A DNA stretch of 64,000 nt from Streptomyces sp. YIM 130001. GTDB taxonomy: Bacteria; Actinomycetota; Actinomycetes; Streptomycetales; Streptomycetaceae. Position numbers and translations under genes: made by a program. Position 1 is the stretch's first letter; each line of letters starts with the position of its first letter. Positions 25,998-33,798 of the stretch are shown here, piece after piece. Location of the stretch: the NCBI RefSeq assembly GCF_003574445.1, contig NZ_KZ984548.1, positions 283,970 through 347,969 of the forward strand, read 5' to 3'. Below the pieces are notes generated by a model. The model had not been told where the DNA came from, did no database searches, and was given only the letters and a program-made list of their open reading frames with translations.

Positions 25998-27152
25998 ATG
26001 CGCAAGAACATCCGTCGTTCCATCGTCATAGCCGCCGGCGCCACCGGCATGATGGCCCTCGGTACCGCCGCGGCCTCCGCCGACGAACTGCCCGTGTCCG
26101 TGCCGCTCAGCGCCCCCGACCAGGCCTCCGACGCCGTCGAGGACGCCGCGAACGGCGTCCAGGACCGCACCGAGCAGGCGACCGATCGGGTCGGCGACGC
26201 CGCCACCGAGGCCAGGGCCAAGGCCGAATCCGCCACCACCGACGCCCGTTCGGCCGCGAAGGACGCGCGGTCGGCCACCACCGACGCGCGTTCCGCCGCG
26301 AAGGACGCCCGTGCCGCCCTCGACGACAACCAGTCCGCCGGAAACGCCGCGAAGGACGCCCGCGCCGGCGTGAACGGCGCCGCGGACCAGGCCCGCCAGT
26401 ACGTGGAGGGCGAACTCCCCGCGTACGAGGCCCCGGCCGTCGGCCTGCCCGACGCGTCGGACGCCGCCGGCGTCACCGACGCCGCGGAGGGCATCGACTA
26501 CCTCTTCGGCCCGCTGTCCGCCTTCGCCCCGGACCTCGTCGACCAGGCCCCCGGCCAGGTCGCGTCCGGCGCCGAAGGTGTCGCCGGGCAGGCCACGGAC
26601 CGCGTCCAGGGCGCCGTCGGCGACGCTCCCGGCCAGGTCCAGGGCGCCGTCACGGCCGTGGACCCGGTCGTGGACGAGACCACGGGCGCCGTACTGCCGC
26701 CGGTCGCCGCGACCGCCGTCGACTCCGTGCTGCCGGTCGCAGGCCAGGCCGTGGGCGACGCGGGCGGCCTGGTGCAGGGCGTCACCGGTGACGTCCAGCC
26801 GTTCGTCGGCGGTGTCGTCGGTGAGGTGCAGCCGCTGGCCGGCGGTGTGGTCGGTGAGGTGCAGCCGTTCGCCGGTGGCGTCGTCGGTGAGGTGCAGCCG
26901 TACGTCCAGGGCGTCGTCGCCGAGGTGAAGCCGCTCGCCGAAGGCGTCGGCGCACAGGCGACCTCGCTCGCCGGTGGTGTGACGGGCGACGTGCAGCCGC
27001 TGGCGCGGCACGTCGCCGCGGAGGCCGCGCCGTTCGCCCAGGACCTCGGCGGCACCGTCGCCGGCGACGCGGGTCCGCTCGCGCGCAACGCGGTCTCCGG
27101 CGTCCAGGACACCGCCGGAGCAGTCACCCCGGGGTACGTCGCCGGGCTCTGA
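25998..27152 (+). CDS. Exported repeat protein of unknown function
   Basis: 384-residue secreted protein. The signal peptide is residues about 1-30 (RKNIRRSIVIAAGATGMMAL, ending AAASADE). The mature part has an Ala/Asp/Lys-rich, heptad-like region with repeated SATTDARSAAKDAR (residues about 75-115), a middle section with AEGVAGQATDRVQGAVGDAP, and seven 11-residue repeats of the type GVVGEVQPLAG (residues 261-337). No family recognised. The ATG has AAGGAT 16 nt upstream; a 12-bp palindrome TTCGAATTCGAA (25971-25982) overlaps that area. A hairpin at 27195 ends the transcript. It may be a wall- or spore-associated protein by analogy with other repeat-rich exported proteins, which is a guess. 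Confidence 0.8.
   Translation: MRKNIRRSIVIAAGATGMMALGTAAASADELPVSVPLSAPDQASDAVEDAANGVQDRTEQATDRVGDAATEARAKAESATTDARSAAKDARSATTDARSAAKDARAALDDNQSAGNAAKDARAGVNGAADQARQYVEGELPAYEAPAVGLPDASDAAGVTDAAEGIDYLFGPLSAFAPDLVDQAPGQVASGAEGVAGQATDRVQGAVGDAPGQVQGAVTAVDPVVDETTGAVLPPVAATAVDSVLPVAGQAVGDAGGLVQGVTGDVQPFVGGVVGEVQPLAGGVVGEVQPFAGGVVGEVQPYVQGVVAEVKPLAEGVGAQATSLAGGVTGDVQPLARHVAAEAAPFAQDLGGTVAGDAGPLARNAVSGVQDTAGAVTPGYVAGL
26778..27008 (+). repeat. Seven 33-bp coding repeats
   Basis: Seven consecutive 33-bp units encode GVTGDVQPFVG, GVVGEVQPLAG, GVVGEVQPFAG, GVVGEVQPYVQ, GVVAEVKPLAE, GVGAQATSLAG and GVTGDVQPLAR. Units 2-4 are nearly identical at DNA level (GTCGGTGAGGTGCAGCCG core), which points to recent duplication. 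Confidence 0.85.
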
Positions 27153-27194
27153 GCAGGACGTCGAGCCGCGAGGCGGCTTCGACGACCTCGGGGA

Positions 27195-27220
27195 CATCCG
27201 CGGGCATCCGCCCGCGGATG
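27195..27220 (+). terminator. Terminator of the repeat-protein gene
   Basis: Perfect 10-bp stem CATCCGCGGG / CCCGCGGATG with a 6-base loop, 43 bp after the stop codon. Confidence 0.65.
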
Positions 27221-27843
27221 CTCCTGCCCGGGCGCCCGCTCACTCCCTGAGTGCGCGCCCGGCGACCGGATCGTGCACGCCCCGGGCAGCCCGTCCGGAC
27301 GCGTGACGCACTTCCGCTCCGCCCGCGCCCAGGCGTAGGCGGCCCGGGAGTGGGTGGGTCCGCGCGGTACGGCCGAGCCACGGCCGGCCGCGGGGTCCTG
27401 CCGGCAGGAAGCGTGGGCCGGACGAGGCCAGGTGTCGGATCACCCCGGTGGGGACTCGGGGTCGACCAGGGAACCGTCCGGCCCACGCCCGCATCCTCCG
27501 CACCGCGGCTCGACCGCCCCACCGGCTCGACCGCCCCACCGGCTCGGAGGCGGGCAGCCGGCTCGAAGGCCGGGCCGCCGACCACCGCATCGCCCCACAA
27601 CCCAGCCCACCCGAATGCTCCCTGGCCACGGCTCTGTGACTGTAATCACCGCCGTAGCGGGATCCGCGATTTAGGGTCATCGGGCCCGCGGCGATAACCT
27701 GCAAGACGGACATGCCGCGTCCACGGCCACCGTGCACGCCTCCCTTGTGACAGCGCAGTCACGTTGCCCTCCGCGGCACGCCCAAGCAGACAATGAACCG
27801 CGAGATACCAACCGCGACTTTAGAAGCAAAGGGACGGACGCGC
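27221..27843 (+). promoter_or_regulatory. Long leader of sucCD with two palindromes
   Basis: 623 bp without a convincing gene. Two operator-like palindromes stand out: GTGA-N6-TCAC within 27636-27649 (CRP/FNR-like geometry; one mismatch to the GTG-N6-GNCAC form reported for Streptomyces Crp) and GTGAC-N6-GTCAC at 27747-27762. A tandem duplication of CTCGACCGCCCCACCGG lies near 27508-27541. The AT-richer stretch from about 27640 to 27840 probably holds the sucC promoter. The exact -10/-35 boxes could not be fixed. Confidence 0.45.
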
Positions 27844-29022
27844 GTGGACCTGTTCGAGTACCAGGCGAGGGACCTCTTCGCCAAGCACGGTGTACCGGTG
27901 CTGGCCGGTGAAGTCATCGACACGCCTGAGGCAGCCCGCGAGGCGACCGAACGGCTTGGCGGCAAGTCCGTCGTCAAGGCGCAGGTGAAGGTCGGTGGCC
28001 GCGGCAAGGCCGGCGGCGTCAAGCTGGCCGGCACCCCCGACGAGGCGGTCGCCCGGGCGACCGACATCCTCGGCATGGACATCAAGGGCCACACGGTCCA
28101 CAAGGTGATGATCGCCGAGCTGTCCCCGGAGATCGAGGCGGAGTACTACGTCTCGTACCTCCTCGACCGCACCAACCGCACTTTCCTGGCGATGGCCTCG
28201 GTGCAGGGCGGCATGGACATCGAGGAGGTCGCGGAGAAGACTCCCGAGGCCCTCGCGAAGGTCCCGGTCGACTCCAACACCGGCGTCACCATCGAGAAGG
28301 CGCGCGAGATCGTCGCGCAGGCGAAGTTCCCGGCCGAGGTGGCCGAGGGCGTCGCCGAGGCGATGGTGACCCTGTGGGACACCTTCGTCGCCGAGGACGC
28401 GCTCCTCGTCGAGGTCAACCCGCTGGTGAAGACCAAGGACGGCCGCATCCTGGCCCTGGACGGCAAGGTCTCGCTCGACGAGAACGCCGACTTCCGCCAG
28501 CCGGAGCACGAGGCGCTCGAGGACAAGGCCGCAGCCAACCCGCTCGAGGCTGCCGCCAAGGCCAAGAACCTCAACTACGTCAAGCTCGACGGCGAGGTCG
28601 GCATCATCGGCAACGGCGCAGGTCTGGTCATGTCGACCCTCGACGTCGTCGCGTACGCCGGTGAGAAGCACAGCAACGTGAAGCCGGCCAACTTCCTCGA
28701 CATCGGCGGCGGCGCCTCCGCCGAGGTCATGGCGAACGGCCTGGAGATCATCCTCGGCGACTCGGACGTCAAGTCCGTCTTCGTCAACGTCTTCGGTGGC
28801 ATCACCGCCTGCGACGAGGTCGCCAACGGCATCGTGCAGGCCCTGGAGCTCCTCAAGTCCAAGGGCGAAGAGGTCAACAAGCCGCTGGTCGTCCGCCTCG
28901 ACGGCAACAACGCGGAGCTGGGTCGCAAGATCCTCAGCGACGCCAACCACCCGCTGGTGCAGCGCGTGGACACCATGGACGGCGCGGCCGACAAGGCCGC
29001 CGAGCTCGCGGCCGCGAAGTAA
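27844..29022 (+). CDS. sucC: Succinyl-CoA synthetase beta subunit
   Basis: 392-residue ADP/GDP-forming succinate-CoA ligase beta chain. It converts succinyl-CoA plus ADP/GDP and phosphate to succinate, CoA and NTP in the TCA cycle, in complex with SucD. The ATP-grasp N-terminal half starts [18 protein letters not shown] with [19 protein letters not shown], and the C-terminal ligase part contains the [10 protein letters not shown] and [14 protein letters not shown] blocks. The length is the usual one. GTG at 27844 is chosen because it yields the standard N-terminus and has AAGGGACGG nearby. sucD follows after 21 bp in the same operon. Confidence 0.97.
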   Translation: MDLFEYQARDLFAKHGVPVLAGEVIDTPEAAREATERLGGKSVVKAQVKVGGRGKAGGVKLAGTPDEAVARATDILGMDIKGHTVHKVMIAELSPEIEAEYYVSYLLDRTNRTFLAMASVQGGMDIEEVAEKTPEALAKVPVDSNTGVTIEKAREIVAQAKFPAEVAEGVAEAMVTLWDTFVAEDALLVEVNPLVKTKDGRILALDGKVSLDENADFRQPEHEALEDKAAANPLEAAAKAKNLNYVKLDGEVGIIGNGAGLVMSTLDVVAYAGEKHSNVKPANFLDIGGGASAEVMANGLEIILGDSDVKSVFVNVFGGITACDEVANGIVQALELLKSKGEEVNKPLVVRLDGNNAELGRKILSDANHPLVQRVDTMDGAADKAAELAAAK

Positions 29023-29043
29023 GGGAAGAGGACTCAGTAAGCC

Positions 29044-29928
29044 ATGGCTATCTTCCTCAACAAGGACAGCAAGGTCATCGTCCAGGGCATGACCGGCGCC
29101 ACGGGCATGAAGCACACCAAGCTCATGCTCGGTGACGGCACCAACATCGTCGGCGGCGTGAACCCGCGCAAGGCCGGCACCGAGGTCGACTTCGACGGCA
29201 CGTCCGTCCCGGTCTTCGGCACGGTCGCCGAGGCCATCGAGAAGACCGGCGCCGACGTGTCCGTCCTCTTCGTGCCGCCGGCCTTCTCGAAGGCCGCCGT
29301 CGTCGAGGCGATCGACGCCGAGATCCCGCTCGCGGTCGTCATCACCGAGGGCATCGCGGTCCACGACTCGGCCGCCTTCTGGGCGTACGCCAAGTCGAAG
29401 GGCAACAAGACGCGGATCGTCGGCCCGAACTGCCCCGGCCTCATCACGCCGGGCCAGTCCAACGCCGGCATCATCCCGGGCGACATCACCAAGCCCGGCC
29501 GCATCGGCCTGGTCTCGAAGTCCGGCACGCTGACGTACCAGATGATGTACGAACTGCGTGACATCGGCTTCAGCTCGGCCGTCGGCATCGGTGGCGACCC
29601 GGTCATCGGCACCACGCACATCGACGCCCTCGAGGCGTTCGAGGCCGACCCCGAGACCGACCTGATCGTGATGATCGGCGAGATCGGCGGCGACGCCGAG
29701 GAGCGTGCTGCCGACTTCATCAAGGCCAACGTCAGCAAGCCGGTCGTCGGTTACGTCGCGGGCTTCACCGCCCCCGAGGGCAAGACCATGGGCCACGCGG
29801 GCGCCATCGTCTCCGGCTCCTCCGGCACCGCCCAGGCGAAGAAGGAGGCCCTCGAGGCCGCGGGCGTCAAGGTCGGCAAGACGCCGACCGAGACGGCCGA
29901 GCTGGCGCGGGCGATCCTCGCCGGCTGA
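29044..29928 (+). CDS. sucD: Succinyl-CoA synthetase alpha subunit
   Basis: 294-residue alpha chain. The N-terminal CoA-binding domain starts [20 protein letters not shown]; the active-site phosphohistidine is His251 in [18 protein letters not shown]. With SucC it carries out substrate-level phosphorylation in the TCA cycle. The ATG at 29044 is 21 bp after sucC, with a GGAAGAGGA purine tract upstream. The operon ends at a strong hairpin shared with the convergent sigma-like gene. Confidence 0.97.
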   Translation: MAIFLNKDSKVIVQGMTGATGMKHTKLMLGDGTNIVGGVNPRKAGTEVDFDGTSVPVFGTVAEAIEKTGADVSVLFVPPAFSKAAVVEAIDAEIPLAVVITEGIAVHDSAAFWAYAKSKGNKTRIVGPNCPGLITPGQSNAGIIPGDITKPGRIGLVSKSGTLTYQMMYELRDIGFSSAVGIGGDPVIGTTHIDALEAFEADPETDLIVMIGEIGGDAEERAADFIKANVSKPVVGYVAGFTAPEGKTMGHAGAIVSGSSGTAQAKKEALEAAGVKVGKTPTETAELARAILAG

Positions 29929-29943
29929 CCTTCTCGGGTCCTT

Positions 29944-29993
29944 CGCACGAGGGCCCGCACTCCCTGTCGACAGGGAGTGCGGGCCCTCGTGCG
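29944..29993. terminator. Bidirectional terminator after sucCD
   Basis: Perfect 25-bp inverted repeat with arm CGCACGAGGGCCCGCACTCC and a GTCGAC centre, located between sucD and the convergent XRE/sigma gene, which ends 28 bp further on. Confidence 0.85.
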
Positions 29994-30021
29994 TGTCCGG
30001 CCCCGGGGGCGCGTTGCGCGG

Positions 30022-31437
30022 TCAGTTCGGCTGCGGCTTGATGCGTTCCGGTCCGTGGCCCGGTTCGGCCTCGAGCTTCTTGCGCAGCGACTTGTCCTGC
30101 TTCGTCAGCGGCTCGGGTCCCATCCGCGGCGGTACGCCCGACACCGACTCACCCGGCGACTGGGGCGGCTCGTAGTGCCGGGCCGAGGTGGCGAGCGACA
30201 GCGCGGACGCCCCGATGATCAGTGCCGTGAACGCGATGGCCGCCCGGGTCCAGAAGCGCGCCCGGTGCTCGCTCCCTTCGCGGACCGAACCGACCGTGGA
30301 CGTGGACAGCTTCTCCGCGCGGGACAGGGCGTCCAGGCGTCGCTGCAGTTCGTCGGGGTCGGACAGTTCCGGCAGGCGTTCGGCGACGGCCTCGCGGGCG
30401 TGCAGGATCCGGCTGGCCGCGGCCGGGGTGGAGGCCTCCGTCTCGGCTGCCGTCTCCGGCAGGTCGAGCCCGACGCCGTCGTAGAGGACCAGTGTCCTGC
30501 GGTACGGGACCGGCAGGCTCAGCAGGGTGTCGAGGAGTTTGCGGTCCTCGGGCTCGGCGGGTGGCACGTCGGCCTGCCGGGTGCGGCGGCGCAGCCGGTG
30601 CCAGGGCGAGAGGGCGTACTCGTAGGCGGCGGCCCGCACCCAGCCGGCCGGGTCGCGGTCGACGGCGACCTCGGGCCACCGCTCCCACGCGAGTTGGAAC
30701 GCCCGCTCCACCGCCTCCTTGGCCAGCTCCCGCCGCCCGGTCAGCAGATACGTCTGCCGTACGAGAGCGGGGGCGGCGAAGGCGTACAGCGCGTCGAAGG
30801 CCTGGACCGGGGTGAGCCCGTCGGTCTCCTCGGCGGCCCTCGGCTCGTCCTCGAGCAGGGCCGTCGCGGTGCCGGGGGGCGGGGAGGGGGCGGTGCCGAT
30901 GAGGTCGTCGATGCCGGAGCCGGTGGTCGGGGGGCCGGACGGCAGGTCCTCCTGCTTCGCCCAGGACGGCCGGCGGCCCCGCCGGTGCTGTCGGCTTCCG
31001 CGGTCGTCCCGCGCGGCGGCCGTGACGGGCGACGGCTGATGCTCGGGAGTGTGCCGGGCGGCGGCCGGAGGCTTGGCCGCGCGCTTGACCGGGGTCTTGG
31101 GACGGGTCCGCGGCGGGGACACCTTGGACGGCTGCGGACGCTCGGGCCGTCCGCCGGTCACCGGGTGCGAGACCGGAGTCGGTGGCTCGGGGGCGTGCGC
31201 CGGGGTGTCCGCAGGGTCGTGCTCGCGCGCGGGGGTGGACGCTGCGTCCGTCAGGAGCGCGGCGTACGCCTCCCGTTTGTCGCCGCGGGGGCTGGTGCGG
31301 CCCGACTCCCAGGAGCGGACCGTCGACCGGCTGACGCCGACCGCCGCCGCGATCTCGGCCTGGGTCAGCGACCTGGCCTCCCGCAGCTTGCGGCGTTCTT
31401 TCGGGGACGGCAGCGGGGTGGCGGGGCTCTGCGTCAT
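30022..31437 (-). CDS. XRE helix-turn-helix/ECF sigma-like/transmembrane fusion
   Basis: 471-residue regulator with an unusual layout. Residues about 12-60 are an XRE-type helix-turn-helix (RKLREARSLTQAEIAAAVGV, then SRSTVRSWESGRTSP). A Pro/Arg/Thr-rich linker of roughly 140 residues follows. Residues about 210-390 resemble ECF sigma regions 2 and 4 (FDALYAFAAPALVRQTYLLT, AFQLAWERWPEVA, and LLSLPVPYRRTLVLYDGVGL). One membrane helix near the end (FWTRAAIAFTALIIGASALS) is followed by a basic tail. ATG at 31437 has GGAG 9 nt upstream. It is divergent from the DUF6350 gene; the AT-rich 171-bp gap probably holds both promoters. It may be a membrane-tethered transcription factor; activity as a true sigma factor is unproven. 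Confidence 0.85.
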   Translation of the reverse strand: MTQSPATPLPSPKERRKLREARSLTQAEIAAAVGVSRSTVRSWESGRTSPRGDKREAYAALLTDAASTPAREHDPADTPAHAPEPPTPVSHPVTGGRPERPQPSKVSPPRTRPKTPVKRAAKPPAAARHTPEHQPSPVTAAARDDRGSRQHRRGRRPSWAKQEDLPSGPPTTGSGIDDLIGTAPSPPPGTATALLEDEPRAAEETDGLTPVQAFDALYAFAAPALVRQTYLLTGRRELAKEAVERAFQLAWERWPEVAVDRDPAGWVRAAAYEYALSPWHRLRRRTRQADVPPAEPEDRKLLDTLLSLPVPYRRTLVLYDGVGLDLPETAAETEASTPAAASRILHAREAVAERLPELSDPDELQRRLDALSRAEKLSTSTVGSVREGSEHRARFWTRAAIAFTALIIGASALSLATSARHYEPPQSPGESVSGVPPRMGPEPLTKQDKSLRKKLEAEPGHGPERIKPQPN

Positions 31438-31608
31438 GTCGGACTCTCCACACCAAGGGCCGTAGAAGCGGATTCCGTGGAAGGGCATGCGGCACGGCGT
31501 CGGACGGCATACGGGGCCGACCGCCGTCCGAAAAAGTACATAAACGTATCTTGAGCGACACTTCCGGCATTCGCCTGTTACGCGGACAAGACGCGTGTCG
31601 TTGGGAGC

Positions 31609-33666
31609 ATGGCGGCCGTGAGGAACACGACCGATCGCGCCGCCCGCCGGGGCCAGGACCGCAGCTCCGCCCAGGGATCCGCCCGCGGTTCCGCGCCCGT
31701 ACGGGGTACGGGCGCGGGTGGCCGGAACGAACGCGTCCGGCCACCCGGAGCACCCGCCCCCGTCATCGCGTCCACCACCGTCTTCGCCGCGCTCGCGGCG
31801 CGGCGACGGGCTTCGGCCATCGCGCGCTGCGTCTACGCCGGGACGATCGCCGCCAGCCTCGGACTCGGCTCGCTCGCGGTCATCGTGATCGCCCTCTGGA
31901 TCAGTTCGCCCTATGCGGACAGCGGCCCCGGGGACGCGTTGCGTTCGGCGGCCGGGCTCTGGCTGCTCGCGCACGGCGCGGACCTCGTCCGGCCGGACAC
32001 CCTCTCCGGCGTGCCCGCGCCGCTCGGTCTGACACCGCTGCTGCTCGTACCGCTGGTGGTGTGGCCCCTGTACCGGGCGGCCCGGGACGCGGTCGACACC
32101 GCGGGGGAGGTGCGGTCGGCGCTCTGGGGCGTGGCCGGCGGGTACGTGCTCGTGGCCGGCGCGGTGATGCTCTTCGCGGCCGGTGGGCCGCTGCCCGCCG
32201 AACCATGGAGCGCCGCGCTCCATGTGTCCGTACTGACCGTGGTGAGCGCGGCTGCCGGCGTGTGGTCGGCGTACGGGCGTCCGCGCGGGCCGCTGCCGTG
32301 GGGGAGCGGCCCACGCGGTGCGGCGGTACGGGAGTGGGGTGAGGCCGGGGTGCGGGCAGGGCTCGCGGCGGCGCTCGTCCTCGTCGCGGGCGGGGCGCTG
32401 CTCGTGGCGGTGTCGCTGGTACGGAATGCGGCGGCGCTCCAGGAGAGCTTCGGTGGGCTGTCGGGGGTGTGGTCGGGCCGGTTCGCGGTACTGCTGCTCG
32501 CCCTGGCGCTGGTTCCCAACGCCGCGGTGTGGGGCGCCGCTTACGCGCTGGGTCCGGGCTTCAGCCTTGGCGTCGGTCGTTCGGTGGGGCCGCTGGCGGC
32601 GGCTCCGGACACGCTGCTGCCGTCGTTCCCGCTGCTTACGGCGGTACCCGGTTCGCAAGGTGCGGCGCTGTTCTGGGCGACGTGCGCCGTGCCGTTGACC
32701 GCGGGGCTCACCCTCGCCTGGTTCACGGCGCGGGCGGCGAAGGGGACGGGTGGGCCAAAAACCGCCGAAGAGGCGCACGGCGGGGGCGACTCGGGCGGCG
32801 AGGGGCCGTGGTCCGTGCGGGCGACGGCGCTGGTGGCGGGCGCGGGGGCGTTGCTGTGCGGCCTGGTGTGCGCGCTGCTCGGGGAGGTCGCGGGCGGGCC
32901 GCTCGGCTCGGCGGCGCTGGCCGACTTCGGGCCGGTCTGGTGGCAGACCGGAATCGCGGCGTTCACGTGGACGGCGGTGACCGGGGTGCCGGGCGCGCTC
33001 GGCCTGCGCGGCCTGCACGTAGCGAGACTGAAGTGGCGCCTGCGCCGCGAGGCGGCGGCCGCCGGTGCCTCGACGGGCGCGAACCCCACGGAGGCCGGCC
33101 CCGCCGATTCCACGGCCGGTTCACCGGTGGCCGCGGTGCCGGCCGCCGCCCGCTCGGCCCTCGGCGCCTCCCGCACCTGGATCGCCCGGATCCGCGGCAC
33201 CCGAACGCCACGCGACCCGGAGTCCACGAGCCCCCCGGCCGTGGACGCCCTCCCCGCTCCGTCTGCGCCCGAGCCCGCGCCGGCCTGGCACTCCCGACTC
33301 CGCACCGCCCTCCACCTGCCGTCGCGACGTCCACGCCGGTCCACACCCACGACGGACGGACCGTCGGCGGCGCCCACGACGGCAGCGGCGACCACGACGG
33401 CGAACGAGGAAGTTCCGGCCGAGGCGGCAGAGACGGCGACTACCGGCGCCCCGCGCCGCTGGTGGCCCTTCCGCCGCAGCGCCTCCCGGCACCTCCCGCC
33501 CGCGGACACCTTCGAGCCCTACGACTTCCTGCCCCCGGACGCCCCCACCCGCGACCCGCTCGCCACCGCCCCGGCAAGCCCCGCCCCCACCCCTCTCCCA
33601 CCCGAGGCCGACCCGACCACCTCGGCCACGGCCGGTACGGACGGCGAACCCGCCGACCGCCCCTGA
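31609..33666 (+). CDS. DUF6350-like polytopic membrane protein
   Basis: 685-residue membrane protein. A short basic Pro/Gly-rich N-terminus is followed by about nine hydrophobic segments up to roughly residue 465 (for example LGLGSLAVIVIALWISS, LLLVPLVVWPLYRAA, GLAAALVLVAGGALLVAV, FAVLLLALALVPNAAVWGA, LVAGAGALLCGLVCALL). A cytoplasmic-looking tail of about 200 residues is very rich in Pro, Ala, Thr and Arg. The pattern and location upstream of purNH match the DUF6350 proteins annotated in Streptomyces (sometimes called PerM-like); I recall this rather than prove it. ATG at 31609 follows GGGAGC. Function unknown. Confidence 0.8.
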   Translation: MAAVRNTTDRAARRGQDRSSAQGSARGSAPVRGTGAGGRNERVRPPGAPAPVIASTTVFAALAARRRASAIARCVYAGTIAASLGLGSLAVIVIALWISSPYADSGPGDALRSAAGLWLLAHGADLVRPDTLSGVPAPLGLTPLLLVPLVVWPLYRAARDAVDTAGEVRSALWGVAGGYVLVAGAVMLFAAGGPLPAEPWSAALHVSVLTVVSAAAGVWSAYGRPRGPLPWGSGPRGAAVREWGEAGVRAGLAAALVLVAGGALLVAVSLVRNAAALQESFGGLSGVWSGRFAVLLLALALVPNAAVWGAAYALGPGFSLGVGRSVGPLAAAPDTLLPSFPLLTAVPGSQGAALFWATCAVPLTAGLTLAWFTARAAKGTGGPKTAEEAHGGGDSGGEGPWSVRATALVAGAGALLCGLVCALLGEVAGGPLGSAALADFGPVWWQTGIAAFTWTAVTGVPGALGLRGLHVARLKWRLRREAAAAGASTGANPTEAGPADSTAGSPVAAVPAAARSALGASRTWIARIRGTRTPRDPESTSPPAVDALPAPSAPEPAPAWHSRLRTALHLPSRRPRRSTPTTDGPSAAPTTAAATTTANEEVPAEAAETATTGAPRRWWPFRRSASRHLPPADTFEPYDFLPPDAPTRDPLATAPASPAPTPLPPEADPTTSATAGTDGEPADRP

Positions 33667-33718
33667 AGGCCCCGCGACCAGGCCGTACCGCGGCGACGTT
33701 CGGGCCTGCCCCAGGCGC

Positions 33719-33742
33719 GGGGTCCACCGGCCGGTGGACCCC
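33719..33742 (+). terminator. Palindrome after the DUF6350-like gene
   Basis: GGGGTCCACCGG followed directly by its exact complement, 53 bp after the stop codon and 57 bp before the MMPL start. It could be a terminator or an operator; the absence of a loop leaves both open. Confidence 0.4.
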
Positions 33743-33798
33743 CGGTCCCACCGGCCGACGCTGTCGGGGGCCGAGGCCCGGCGGCCAGCATCTCGGGT

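Noticed and set aside
27747..27762. Second sucC palindrome as a classical CRP site
   Set aside because: With TGTGA/TCACG the spacer is 8, not 6, so it does not fit CRP geometry; kept only as an unspecified inverted repeat.
27820..29796. Long minus-strand frame opposite sucCD
   Set aside because: Pure complement of two highly conserved enzymes; Arg/Asp/Leu-rich with no domain.
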